Assembly: GCF_037860775.1 (NCBI RefSeq)
Contig: NZ_JBBEWC010000017.1
Span: 1-64,000, forward strand
From: Emticicia soli
Lineage (GTDB): Bacteria > Bacteroidota > Bacteroidia > Cytophagales > Spirosomataceae
Direction of reading: 5' to 3'
DNA: 64,000 nucleotides
Of this stretch, positions 20,090 to 29,064 are shown one piece after another. Position numbers and translations under genes: made by a program. The notes beneath the pieces are model-generated. The model had not been told where the DNA came from. It made no database searches and was given only the letters and a program-made list of their open reading frames with translations. How positions within the stretch are numbered: position 1 is the first letter of the stretch; each line of letters starts with the position of its first letter.

Positions 20090-20161
20090 TGACCTCGCCG
20101 GGAATCGAACCCGGATCTAAAGTTTAGGAAACTTCTATTCTATCCGTTGAACTACGCGGTC
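20090..20161 (-). tRNA. tRNA-Arg (anticodon CCT)
   Basis: A cloverleaf can be drawn by hand. Acceptor GACCGCG pairs with CGAGGTC with one G-A mismatch at pair 5-68. The D arm is GTTC..GAAT. The anticodon stem GAAGT/ACTTT has loop TTCCTAA (anticodon CCT, codon AGG). The T arm is CCGGG-TTCGATT-CCCGG. The discriminator is A and CCA is not encoded. It is the only complete copy in an array of partial copies. The acceptor mismatch is odd for a tRNA that decodes alone. Confidence 0.85.
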
Positions 20162-20182
20162 ATATATTATTTTAATCTACAA

Positions 20183-20243
20183 ATCTAAAGTTTAGGAAAC
20201 TTCTATCGCGCGACGTTCGCTCTATCCGTTGAACTACGCGGTC
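20183..20243 (-). pseudogene. Truncated tRNA-Arg 5'-half copy (copy D)
   Basis: From 20243 the sequence matches the tRNA 5' end exactly for 23 bases (GACCGCGTAGTTCAACGGATAGA). A 14-base GC-rich insert follows (GCGAACGTCGCGCG), then a perfect anticodon arm ending at 20183, and then AT-rich sequence with no T arm. It lies 20 bases upstream of the intact gene. Confidence 0.65.
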
Positions 20244-20250
20244 ATGTTTA

Positions 20251-20280
20251 TAGTTGAGTCAGATTGCTCTAACTCAACTA
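20251..20280 (-). terminator. Hairpin downstream of the hexosaminidase gene
   Basis: TAGTTGAGT (20251-20259) and ACTCAACTA (20272-20280) form a perfect 9-bp stem with a 12-base loop, just after the GH20 gene and just before the tRNA array on the same strand. No T-run follows on the minus strand. Confidence 0.45.
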
Positions 20281-20332
20281 CAAATTTCATCATTTTTTTG
20301 TTTCAATTAATACAAAATCTTTAAAAAATCCT

Positions 20333-22684
20333 CTATTCTACCGAAATTTCATCAACAAATAGCCATGCAGGGTTGCCACTTCCTTGGTGATGGGCTGGTA
20401 GCTTGCCATAGTTTTTAGCAAACACCCTTACATAACGGGCTTTTTTAGCATCAACTGCTACACCTAATTGTTGCACCGACCTGCTTTGCTCTGCTGTTGC
20501 AGCCATCTGGATTTTCTTTACACTCTTAAAGTTTTTACCATCTTCCGACACAAAAACTTCTACTTCGGTTGGTAGCATAATCCACGAAGCACTTGCACCC
20601 ATAAAGGCAAAAGATACTTTACCTACTTCCATTGCTTGTCCTAAATCTATGGTAATATCCAGGTCTTTGCCTTCAAAACCAACCCATGTAGCGCTGTTGG
20701 CTTCTTCGCCTTTTACACCATTGGTTAGGCCATAAGTTTCGCCTCCTGTATAGTTTTTAGGTTGGTTTACCAATGTATACTTGCGTCCGGTAGCTTTGTT
20801 GATGTAAAAATATTTGGTTAAAACCTTACCTAATTGCTCGCCTTTACTCGAGAAAGCTGCCGCTCTTACGCTACCATCTTTGGTAATTACTACACCTGTT
20901 GGCTTATAAACGGCTGATGAAACAGTAGGCTCCGAGCCATCGACCGTATATCTGATAACAGCATCTTTATCGGCCGATTGCAATTTTACAATTACCTGAC
21001 TTCTTTCATTCATTGACGACGAAGCCGTAATATCATAATAACTCTTGGCGTAATTAACAGCCAGATATTTCAAACGCTCAAAATGTGTTTTTAAACGACC
21101 CGTGAAATCTTCATAGTTTTTGTGTTTCGCCGGCGACCAGCCTATCTCTGCAATAGCGCATATACGTGGGTAAAGCATGTATTCCACATGGCTTGTGGTT
21201 GCAATGTATTCTGTCCAGAGATTGGCCTGTAAGCCTAATATATGTTTGGCTTGCTCAGGCGTAAGTTCTTTAGGCGTTGGCTCATACGAATACACTTTTT
21301 CTAAAGGCAGGTAGCCACCAATAGCTAAAGGCTCTGTTGTAGGGTCTGACTGATAATAATCTAAATAACAAAAACCTGTTGGGGTCATAATGGCATCATG
21401 GTTTTGTTTCGCAGCTGCAATGCCACCCTCAACACCACGCCACGACATAATAGTGGCATTAGGCGAAATTCCGCCTTCTAGTATTTCGTCCCAGCCGATG
21501 ATTTTCTTTCCTTTCGAGGTCAGGAATTTATCAAAATGCTTGATGAAATAACTTTGTAATTCATGCTCATCTTTCAGGCCTTCTTTCTTCATCAAATCCT
21601 GACAGAATTTGCTTTTTTGCCAGGAAATCTTAGGGCATTCGTCGCCACCGATATGCACATATTGGCTCGGGAATAGCTCAATAACTTCAGTCAATACATC
21701 TTCCAGAAACTTAAATGTTGTTTCAGTTGGACAAAATACATCATCATGTACACCCCAGATTCCGGTAACTTCATAAGGCCCTCCTTTCAACGATGTTGGC
21801 GTACAACCTAGCTCCGGGTACGAAGCCAGCGCAGCCAAAGCATGGCCCGGCATTTCTATTTCAGGGATAACCGTAATAAATTTCTTTTGTGCATAGGCAA
21901 CTACCTCTTTTATCTCTTCCTGCGTATAAAATCCTTCATGTGGTGTGCCGTCAAACTTCCAGTCGTTGTAGTGACCTTTCATACTTTCTTTGCGTTTCGA
22001 GCCTACTTCTGTTAGTTTAGGATACTTTTTAATCTCAATTCTCCAGCCTTGGTCATCGGTTAAATGCCAGTGGAAACGGTTCATTTTGTGTAGTGCCAGT
22101 AAATCGATGTGTCTTTTTATGAAAGAAACCGGAAAGAAATGGCGGCTTACATCAAGCATACTACCACGGTGCCCATAACGTGGCTGGTCGAAAATAGTAC
22201 AAGCCGGAACAGACCATTTTACACTTTTCTCAAGCGAGCTGCTGAATATCTGCGGAGGCAATAATTGTAATAAACTTTGCAAAGCATAAAACTCTCCTTT
22301 GCCCGTAGCGGCTGCTATCACAATACCCTTTGCATCGGCTTTTAGTATATAATCTTCTTCGCCCAGAGTTTTGTTCATTGCTTTTGCTTTCAGGGGAGCA
22401 AACACAATGGCTTTATTGGCAGGCACCAGATTACTAGGCGCATCTGACTCTTCAATGCTAAGCGTTACACCAGAAGTTACAGCCACACGCTCGGCTAGCA
22501 TCTCGGCCAGAGGTCTGATTTCAGCAGAGCCTTTCGGAATCACGATTTTGGTTTTTGCATCAATTACAAACTCACCAGCTAGAGGCGTAAGCTCTAATGG
22601 CTTCGGGATAATGGTATATTTTTTTTGAGCAATAGTAGAAAACGAAAGAATGAGTAGGCTCAGAAAGCCAAGTATTTTTTTCAT
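20333..22684 (-). CDS. Beta-N-acetylhexosaminidase (GH20), exported
   Basis: A 783-residue glycosidase that removes terminal GlcNAc/GalNAc from chitin oligosaccharides or glycans. It has a signal peptide (MKKILGFLSLLILSFSTIAQ), an N-terminal GH20b-type domain (about 25-155), and a GH20 barrel beginning YGHRGSMLDVSRHFF. The catalytic pair is Asp348-Glu349 in HIGGDECPK, where substrate-assisted hydrolysis takes place. A chitobiase/hexosaminidase C-terminal domain follows (VIRYTVDGSEPT), then a discoidin-like F5/8 type C sugar-binding domain (about 650-783). The length fits the large Bacteroidota subfamily. It is likely periplasmic or surface-associated. It is a single-gene unit with its own promoter box and a hairpin behind it. 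Confidence 0.95.
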   Translation of the reverse strand: MKKILGFLSLLILSFSTIAQKKYTIIPKPLELTPLAGEFVIDAKTKIVIPKGSAEIRPLAEMLAERVAVTSGVTLSIEESDAPSNLVPANKAIVFAPLKAKAMNKTLGEEDYILKADAKGIVIAAATGKGEFYALQSLLQLLPPQIFSSSLEKSVKWSVPACTIFDQPRYGHRGSMLDVSRHFFPVSFIKRHIDLLALHKMNRFHWHLTDDQGWRIEIKKYPKLTEVGSKRKESMKGHYNDWKFDGTPHEGFYTQEEIKEVVAYAQKKFITVIPEIEMPGHALAALASYPELGCTPTSLKGGPYEVTGIWGVHDDVFCPTETTFKFLEDVLTEVIELFPSQYVHIGGDECPKISWQKSKFCQDLMKKEGLKDEHELQSYFIKHFDKFLTSKGKKIIGWDEILEGGISPNATIMSWRGVEGGIAAAKQNHDAIMTPTGFCYLDYYQSDPTTEPLAIGGYLPLEKVYSYEPTPKELTPEQAKHILGLQANLWTEYIATTSHVEYMLYPRICAIAEIGWSPAKHKNYEDFTGRLKTHFERLKYLAVNYAKSYYDITASSSMNERSQVIVKLQSADKDAVIRYTVDGSEPTVSSAVYKPTGVVITKDGSVRAAAFSSKGEQLGKVLTKYFYINKATGRKYTLVNQPKNYTGGETYGLTNGVKGEEANSATWVGFEGKDLDITIDLGQAMEVGKVSFAFMGASASWIMLPTEVEVFVSEDGKNFKSVKKIQMAATAEQSRSVQQLGVAVDAKKARYVRVFAKNYGKLPAHHQGSGNPAWLFVDEISVE

Positions 22685-22714
22685 GTGTAACGAGTAGTTT
22701 TATTGATTACCGGG

Positions 22715-22722
22715 CAAAATTA
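22715..22722 (-). promoter_or_regulatory. Putative -7 box of the hexosaminidase gene
   Basis: TAATTTTG on the minus strand fits TAnnTTTG, 31 bases upstream of the ATG at 22684. Confidence 0.4.
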
Positions 22723-22997
22723 GTTTATATCTCTTAAAAAACTTGGGAATAATGGTGTTTTTTGAGAATACGACGAGAAGATATATTTTATTATATACGA
22801 TGCTCAAATACAACGAAATTGTGGAATTAATGAATACGGCAGCCTTACTAGCTAGTAACTATTTGGCATAAACCCACGCAGAATAACCCAATAAGCCACT
22901 ATTCAGATTGATAAGGCTCATAATGTGGGTGACAAAAGAAATTCCTTTTCCGTTGACAACGGCACCTAAAAAGCTAAAGGATTTTTAAGCTTACTTA

Positions 22998-23046
22998 AAT
23001 CGCACACTTCGCAGAAATTGTGTGCGATTTAGTGCGACATGTGCGA
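22998..23046. promoter_or_regulatory. Inverted repeat plus phased GTGCGA direct repeats
   Basis: AAATCGCACAC (22998-23008) and GTGTGCGATTT (23020-23030) form a perfect 11-bp inverted repeat. GTGCGA then recurs at 23022, 23032 and 23041, about one helical turn apart. It lies about 190 bp upstream of the helicase gene in an otherwise featureless 550-bp region (22685-23232). It could be an operator or a hairpin; the protein that binds it is unknown. Confidence 0.45.
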
Positions 23047-23199
23047 TTATGTTATTCGTAAAATGCATTTACAGAACACCGCCCTCTTGAATCTCAATAA
23101 TTACTAACATATCCATAATATTCTTCTTACCTTTGTATTCTTCCCCTCAAAACTATCGTTAGAAAAAAACTTGATAAAGATATATCGCTGTGATATATT

Positions 23200-23207
23200 T
23201 ATATTTG
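23200..23207 (+). promoter_or_regulatory. Putative -7 box of the helicase gene
   Basis: TATATTTG fits TAnnTTTG, 26 bases upstream of the GTG start. A TTG at 23171 is too far for a standard -33 element. Confidence 0.4.
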
Positions 23208-23232
23208 CATTACATTTAAAGATTGTGATTCC

Positions 23233-25518
23233 GTGCAGAACCAGAATAATTACTTAGACAAACTTAACCCACCCCAACGTGAAGCCGTAACTCATCCGGC
23301 AGGACCTTTAATGATTATTGCAGGCGCTGGTTCGGGAAAAACTCGTGTACTTACTTACCGTATCGCCTGGCTTATTGAGCAAGGTGTCGACCCATTTAAT
23401 ATTCTGTCGCTTACCTTTACCAACAAAGCAGCAGGCGAGATGCGCCATCGGATTGAACAGGTGATAGGCAGCGATGCCAAAAACCTGTGGATGGGCACAT
23501 TCCACTCTATTTTTGCTAAAATATTACGTTTTGAAGGCAAAAGACTTGGTTATACCTCTGACTTTACGATTTATGATACCGACGATTCAAAGTCTTTGAT
23601 AAGAACAATTATTAAAGAACTAGGGCTCGACGATAAAACTTATCGACCAAACTATGTATTGAATCGTATATCAAATGCCAAAAATGCCTTGGTATCATGG
23701 GAATCGTATGCCAATAATCCGATTTATATGGAAGACGATAAAGCGGCTAAAATGCCGGAAATAGGACGTCTTTATAAAACTTACCAGATGCGTTGTTTTC
23801 AGGCAAATGCTATGGATTTCGACGATTTATTGTTTAACACAAACGTACTTTTCCGTGACCATCTGGACATATTGAATAAATACCAACACAAATTTAAGCA
23901 CGTGCTGGTAGATGAGTTTCAGGATACCAACGTATCGCAATATCTGATTACCAAAAAGCTATCGTCGGTGCACCAGAATATCTGTGTGGTGGGCGACGAT
24001 GCCCAAAGTATCTATGCTTTTCGTGGTGCAAATATTCAGAATATCCTGAACTTCAAAAACGATTATCCTGAGCTACACGTGGTTAAGCTAGAGCAAAACT
24101 ATCGCTCTACCAAAACCATTGTAAATGCAGCTAACTCAGTAATTGCCCGTAACAAAGAGCAGCTAGAGAAAAACGTTTTTACAGATAATGACGAAGGACA
24201 AAAGATTGAGGTAATCAAAGCAGCATCTGACAACGAAGAGGCACGCCTGATAGCTACCAGTATTTTTGAAGCTAAGAATAACGAAGGGCTTAAAAATAGC
24301 GAGTTTTCTATCTTATACCGCACCAATGCGCAGTCGAGGGCATTTGAGGAGGCTTTAAGAAAAATCAATATCAAATACCGCATCGTAGGTGGTTTGTCTT
24401 TCTATCAACGGAAAGAGATTAAAGACCTGTTGGCCTATCTGCGTTTTACGATAAATCAGAACGACGAAGAGGCTTTTAAACGCATCATCAACCTACCCAA
24501 AAGAGGTATTGGCGATACAACTGTAGCCAAAATAGTGGTAACAGCCGTTGAACATAGCCGCTCGGTGTGGGAAATAGTAAGCAACATAACACAATATGTA
24601 GCCGGGCGTGCCGGCCAGGCAATTGATGATTTTGCGACACTTATCAAGAGTTTCAAGATAATGATTGAAGAGGGCAAAGATGCCCATACAGTGGCGGCAT
24701 ATATTGCCAAAACTTCGGGTATCTTGCGTGAATTGTATGAAGATAAAACAGTAGAGGGGCTCTCTCGTTACGAAAACGTGCAAGAGTTGCTCAACTCTAT
24801 TAAACAATATGTTGATAATCCTGAAAACGACGATAAGAGTCTGAGTGCTTTCTTACAGGGAGTTACGCTTATGACCTCGGCCGACCAGGAAGATGAAGAC
24901 GGCGACAGCGACCGTGTAACATTGATGACGATTCACGGAGCGAAAGGGCTGGAGTTTAAATATGTGTACATTGTAGGGCTTGAAGAAAACCTCTTCCCGT
25001 CGCAGATGATGCTGCAAAGTCGTACTGATTTAGAAGAAGAACGCAGGCTTTTCTATGTAGCCATTACCCGTGCAGAGAAAAAACTGACACTCAGCTACGC
25101 CGAAACCCGCTACAACTACGGCCGACTGAACTATTGTGAGCCAAGCCGTTTTCTGGAAGAAATAGACAAGAGTTTCTTGCAGATGTCGAAGAGTCGTACG
25201 GTTTCTTATGAAGATAAACCTGTAAGACCTGATAGACCGACTTCTACCCTATCGTTCGCCAAGAAAGAGAGTATTATCTCAAATCTGAAACCTGTGCAAA
25301 AGGCTGTTCCTAACACGCAGCACACGCCATCGACAAATTTTGTGGCAAGCGATACCAGCCAACTAAAAGAAGGCGATAAAGTAGAACACCCGAAATTTGG
25401 TTTTGGAACTGTAAAAAGAATGGACGTTAACGGCACAGACAGAAAAGCAACAATACAATTTGATGGTCAAGGTGAAAAAACCTTATTATTGAGCTTTGCT
25501 AAATTGCGGATATTGTAG
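23233..25518 (+). CDS. pcrA: ATP-dependent DNA helicase, UvrD/PcrA family
   Basis: A 761-residue superfamily 1A helicase that unwinds DNA 3'->5' in repair and replication-fork rescue. Motif I is IIAGAGSGKTR, motif II is VDEFQDTN, motif III is VVGDDAQSIYAFRGA, motif IV is LEQNYRST, motif V is VTLMTIHGAKGLEF and motif VI is LFYVAITRAEKKL. The C-terminus carries the PcrA/UvrD Tudor-like domain (GDKVEHPKFGFGTV, about 712-761). Length and order are standard. The start is a GTG; no in-frame ATG occurs at the right place upstream and Q2-NQNNYLDKLNPPQREAV fits the family N-terminus. Confidence 0.96.
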   Translation: MQNQNNYLDKLNPPQREAVTHPAGPLMIIAGAGSGKTRVLTYRIAWLIEQGVDPFNILSLTFTNKAAGEMRHRIEQVIGSDAKNLWMGTFHSIFAKILRFEGKRLGYTSDFTIYDTDDSKSLIRTIIKELGLDDKTYRPNYVLNRISNAKNALVSWESYANNPIYMEDDKAAKMPEIGRLYKTYQMRCFQANAMDFDDLLFNTNVLFRDHLDILNKYQHKFKHVLVDEFQDTNVSQYLITKKLSSVHQNICVVGDDAQSIYAFRGANIQNILNFKNDYPELHVVKLEQNYRSTKTIVNAANSVIARNKEQLEKNVFTDNDEGQKIEVIKAASDNEEARLIATSIFEAKNNEGLKNSEFSILYRTNAQSRAFEEALRKINIKYRIVGGLSFYQRKEIKDLLAYLRFTINQNDEEAFKRIINLPKRGIGDTTVAKIVVTAVEHSRSVWEIVSNITQYVAGRAGQAIDDFATLIKSFKIMIEEGKDAHTVAAYIAKTSGILRELYEDKTVEGLSRYENVQELLNSIKQYVDNPENDDKSLSAFLQGVTLMTSADQEDEDGDSDRVTLMTIHGAKGLEFKYVYIVGLEENLFPSQMMLQSRTDLEEERRLFYVAITRAEKKLTLSYAETRYNYGRLNYCEPSRFLEEIDKSFLQMSKSRTVSYEDKPVRPDRPTSTLSFAKKESIISNLKPVQKAVPNTQHTPSTNFVASDTSQLKEGDKVEHPKFGFGTVKRMDVNGTDRKATIQFDGQGEKTLLLSFAKLRIL

Positions 25519-25530
25519 GCTATTATACAG

Positions 25531-25672
25531 ACCGCTTCGTAGAGACGACATGCTGGCGTCTCCATTGGCCTGTAAAAATTAGAGATTTATCTATTAGATT
25601 GGTCTCTCAAATATCATTTTTTGAGGTTTATAGACCCTTGGAGACGCCAGCATGTCGTCTCTACGAAGCGGT
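25531..25672. repeat. Perfect 34-bp inverted repeat with nested palindromes
   Basis: The left arm 25531-25564 and right arm 25639-25672 are exact reverse complements over 34 bp, separated by 74 bp. Each arm contains its own imperfect palindrome (GAGACGACATGCTGGCGTCTC). A T-run (GTTGTTTTTT) follows the right arm. The element sits between the convergent helicase and dihydrolipoyl dehydrogenase genes. It may act as a strong bidirectional terminator or be a non-autonomous mobile or REP-like element. Confidence 0.85.
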
Positions 25673-25716
25673 TGTTTTTTAAGAATATTGATTTTGTTTT
25701 TTAAGAGCTAATAAAT

Positions 25717-25757
25717 AACCCCATCTCTAAAAGATTAAACTCTTCAAAGATGGGGTT
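25717..25757 (-). terminator. Rho-independent terminator of the dihydrolipoyl dehydrogenase gene
   Basis: AACCCCATCT (25717-25726) pairs with AGATGGGGTT (25748-25757). On the minus strand it follows the stop codon by 27 bases and is followed by a T-rich stretch. Confidence 0.75.
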
Positions 25758-25783
25758 TTATATTTCAATAGACTTCAAAAATC

Positions 25784-27184
25784 CTATGTATGAATTGGTC
25801 TGTTATCTGTTGCGGCTAAAGCGGCTTCTTTTACGGCCTCCATATAGGTTGGATGCGCATGAGAAGTACGTGCAATATCTTCGGCACTTGCTCTGAACTC
25901 CATCGCCATTACAGCCTCAGCAATCATATCGGCAGCTCTTGCACCAATAATGTGTACGCCTAATACTTCATCAGTTTCTTTATTAGCAAGAATCTTCACC
26001 AAGCCATCGGTATCACCACTAGCCGTAGCACGACCTAAGGCTTTGAAAGGGAATTGCCCTGTTTTATAGCTAACACCTTTTGCTTTCAGTTCTTCTTCTG
26101 TCTGCCCTACCGATGCAACCTCCGGCCATGTGTACACTACTCCCGGAATCAGGTTATAGTTGATATGTGGTTTTTGTCCGTTCATTATTTCGGCAACCAA
26201 TACACCCTCTTCTTCGGCTTTATGAGCAAGCATAGCACCACGTATTACATCGCCAATGGCATAAATACCTTTTACGTTGGTTTCTAGTGTGTGCTCGTCT
26301 ACAACTACTTTGCCTCTATCGGTTGTTACGCCTACTGCTTCAAGGTTTAAGCCATCAATGTAGGCTCTTCTACCGATACATACTAAGCAGTAATCGCCTT
26401 TAATCTCAACGGGTTTTCCGTCTGCACCATCGGCCGATACCACTACTTCTTCGCCTAGATTTTCTATTTTGGTAACTTTGGTATTGAAATAAAAATCAGT
26501 ACCTAGTTTCTTCACTGATTTTTGTAATTCTTTACCCATTGTTTTATCCATCGTCGGAATCATCGAATCGGCAAACTCTACAAATGTTACTTTAGCACCT
26601 AAGCGTGCATAAACCGAACCAAGCTCAGCACCGATTACCCCTGCACCAATCACTATCAGGTGTTTTGGAATTTCGGTCAGGTTTAAGGCTTCCGTGCTGG
26701 TAATGATTCTTTTCTTATCATAATTCATGAAAGGCAGAATGGTTGGTTTAGACCCTGTAGCGATAATCACTTTCTCTGATGTTATCTGCTCTTCTGACTC
26801 ATCAGCCTTTTTTATTTTGATAGTATTTTTATCAACAAACGACCCAAAACCATTATAAACCGTGATTTTGTTTTTCTTCATCAAGAAGTTGATACCGTTG
26901 TTCATCTTCTCAACTACACCTTTTTTACGGGCTATCATTTGTCCTAAATTTACTTTAGGTGCTTCTATTTCTATACCGTGCTCGGCAAAATGGTGAGCGG
27001 CATTATAGTAATGCTCCGACGAGTCAAGCAATGCTTTTGATGGAATACAGCCCACATTCAAGCAGGTACCACCAAGTACATCGTATTTTTCAATAATAGC
27101 GGTTTTCATACCCAATTGCGCAGCTCTGATGGCTGCCACGTATCCTCCGGGGCCTGAGCCTATCACCGTAACATCGTATTGCAT
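25784..27184 (-). CDS. lpdA: Dihydrolipoyl dehydrogenase (E3)
   Basis: A 466-residue FAD/NAD disulfide oxidoreductase that reoxidises dihydrolipoamide in pyruvate, 2-oxoglutarate and branched-chain dehydrogenase complexes and the glycine cleavage system. The N-terminal FAD site is VIGSGPGGYVAAIRA. The redox disulfide is Cys41-Cys46 in GGTCLNVGCIPSK. The NAD site is VIGAGVIGAELGSV, and the second FAD motif is GIYAIGDV. The C-terminal active-site base is in HAHPTYMEA. Length and motifs are standard. No E1 or E2 genes are near, so it probably serves several complexes. The upstream membrane-protein gene is only 36 bases away on the same strand. Confidence 0.97.
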   Translation of the reverse strand: MQYDVTVIGSGPGGYVAAIRAAQLGMKTAIIEKYDVLGGTCLNVGCIPSKALLDSSEHYYNAAHHFAEHGIEIEAPKVNLGQMIARKKGVVEKMNNGINFLMKKNKITVYNGFGSFVDKNTIKIKKADESEEQITSEKVIIATGSKPTILPFMNYDKKRIITSTEALNLTEIPKHLIVIGAGVIGAELGSVYARLGAKVTFVEFADSMIPTMDKTMGKELQKSVKKLGTDFYFNTKVTKIENLGEEVVVSADGADGKPVEIKGDYCLVCIGRRAYIDGLNLEAVGVTTDRGKVVVDEHTLETNVKGIYAIGDVIRGAMLAHKAEEEGVLVAEIMNGQKPHINYNLIPGVVYTWPEVASVGQTEEELKAKGVSYKTGQFPFKALGRATASGDTDGLVKILANKETDEVLGVHIIGARAADMIAEAVMAMEFRASAEDIARTSHAHPTYMEAVKEAALAATDNRPIHT

Positions 27185-27220
27185 TCTTTTGTATAGTTTA
27201 TTCGTTTGTGAAATTTTTGC

Positions 27221-28906
27221 TTAGTAATTATCTATTCTGATTGTCTGGTCTGATACCTTCCATTCTTGTTTTTTATCGGCATCAATAAACACTATTCCAA
27301 CCCGATACTCTCCGGCAGGAATCGCATTTTTGAAATATTCATACTTTACACCAAACCCGCCTTTGTCGTAGAACAAACTTTTGTGTTGAATTATTCCCCT
27401 GATACCGTTAAATGTTGGTGTAAATCCGAAAAAATACAGCCTTTTGGTTGAATCATTCACAATAAAGCCATAGCGTTCTTTATAGATACGGTCAGTGGCT
27501 TTAAGGCTTGCCGGGTCATAATCAACCAAATGCGCATAATGCTCTGCCGATTTCCTTATCAGAAAAGTAGTTTTCTCACTCTTGGTTTCATCAAAAGAGA
27601 GTTGCTTTAATGGCGTATCAGGCAAACGATACCAGCCCTTTTCGATAAACTGATTGGTTTGCTTGTTGTGCCTTTCATAAAAATCAATCCCCTCTTGTGC
27701 AGTCAGAAAAGGCCAGTATTTGTATCTATCAAAATTAGCAACATCGGCATCAAATGTGGCCTTCAATAACTGAAAACTTATCAGATTTTTCTCTGCCGAC
27801 TTATACCATATACCCACCGCATATAAAAAGAAAACACCCAATACGCTTAATCGGGCATATTGCTGCCACTTGAAATGTATCAGGAACAAATATATAGTAA
27901 TGATAAATAATATCGAATAGTTTTTATACCAATCGGGTATTTCAACTTTATGAATGGCACGCACAATGGCGGTCATCATGGCAGTACAAGCCAGAAATAA
28001 AAACACACCAAAGCAAAACAAAAGTACTTTGTTATCGACAGGCTTAAACTTGCTTTGTATGAGTTTTAAGAAGAAATACACAAAATAAATGACGATTCCA
28101 GCCACGGCCACAATACCAAATGCAACCGAAATCATATTGATATTAGTAAGAAATGCCGCACCCAAAAACCTGAATGCATACATAAAAGTATTGCCATTGA
28201 GCGTAGCCTCACCAGAGTTCATCTGAAAACCACTGAAATAAATAGCCAGACTTAAAGCGTAAGCAATACCCGTATAAATAGCCTGACGAAACCTTTGTTG
28301 CAGCAACAGTAAAATAATAGCCACAAAAAACACCACAATGCCGTTGCCATTGGAGAAAGTGGCGAAGAATCCGGCAATCCAGATTAGGTAGCTATGCTTG
28401 GGGCTGGCAAAACAGGCAAAATAGAACGTAAGTATAGCCAGCACTATGATACTCATATTTGGCACGCCATAGCTCACTATGCTATTGAACATAAACTGGT
28501 ATTGAAACAACAAAAACGGAATGGGCAGGAAATATGCCCAGCTTATCTTTAAGCGTTTAAAAACCAAGCCATAAATCACAAAAATACCCAGTAGGCTCAG
28601 ATTACCTAATAATATGAGGTGTTTGAAATTAAGGTTATTTTCTAAATTAAACAAGCCTAACAACACGGCTCTGAAATAGATAAAGCGATGCTGGTTGTGC
28701 TGCATGAGCAGCATTTTTATTTTCTCTAGTGCAGTGTTTTTCTGAACGAAAGTTTCGAGGTAATCGAATCCCCAGAAAAAATCATCATAGAAAGGCACAT
28801 TAGAAGAAAAATGAAAGATAACGTAGCAATAAAACAAAACAGGAATAATACCGAGCAGTATAGCAAATTTTTGAAGTCGGGAGAGAGTAATAAAAAATCG
28901 GGTCAT
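27221..28906 (-). CDS. Polytopic membrane protein, possible GT-C type glycosyltransferase
   Basis: About 561 residues with roughly ten hydrophobic segments, then a soluble C-terminal domain of about 180 residues. I take the ATG at 28906 (MTRFFITLSRLQK); the frame could begin 12 codons earlier. The first large non-cytoplasmic loop carries PFYDDFFWG and, further on, HNQHRF, which recalls the acidic motif of GT-C glycosyltransferases that use lipid-linked sugars. This is only a topological resemblance and no family is recognised with certainty. The C-terminal part (KERYGFIVNDSTKRLYFFG; VGIVFIDADKKQEW) looks beta-rich. It is 36 bases upstream of lpdA on the same strand; any functional link is unclear. 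Confidence 0.7.
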   Translation of the reverse strand: MTRFFITLSRLQKFAILLGIIPVLFYCYVIFHFSSNVPFYDDFFWGFDYLETFVQKNTALEKIKMLLMQHNQHRFIYFRAVLLGLFNLENNLNFKHLILLGNLSLLGIFVIYGLVFKRLKISWAYFLPIPFLLFQYQFMFNSIVSYGVPNMSIIVLAILTFYFACFASPKHSYLIWIAGFFATFSNGNGIVVFFVAIILLLLQQRFRQAIYTGIAYALSLAIYFSGFQMNSGEATLNGNTFMYAFRFLGAAFLTNINMISVAFGIVAVAGIVIYFVYFFLKLIQSKFKPVDNKVLLFCFGVFLFLACTAMMTAIVRAIHKVEIPDWYKNYSILFIITIYLFLIHFKWQQYARLSVLGVFFLYAVGIWYKSAEKNLISFQLLKATFDADVANFDRYKYWPFLTAQEGIDFYERHNKQTNQFIEKGWYRLPDTPLKQLSFDETKSEKTTFLIRKSAEHYAHLVDYDPASLKATDRIYKERYGFIVNDSTKRLYFFGFTPTFNGIRGIIQHKSLFYDKGGFGVKYEYFKNAIPAGEYRVGIVFIDADKKQEWKVSDQTIRIDNY

Positions 28907-29064
28907 ACAAATCTTCAATATGAATAAAGCAAGGCTTATCAATCATGCACTGCAAAGCTACATCAAAAAATTTAACTTAGAGCCCATCAAAACAGATAAA
29001 ATCCAGTAGATAAAAATCATTATCGACTTTCATCTGCCGGATTTCATGTTATTCAATCATCTAA

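Noticed and set aside
19880..20243. Four tandem tRNA genes
   Set aside because: Only 20090-20161 folds into a cloverleaf. The other three lack either the D/acceptor 5' half or the T arm.
25531..25672. Insertion sequence
   Set aside because: There is no transposase frame in the 74-bp middle and no target duplication visible. It is at most a non-autonomous element.
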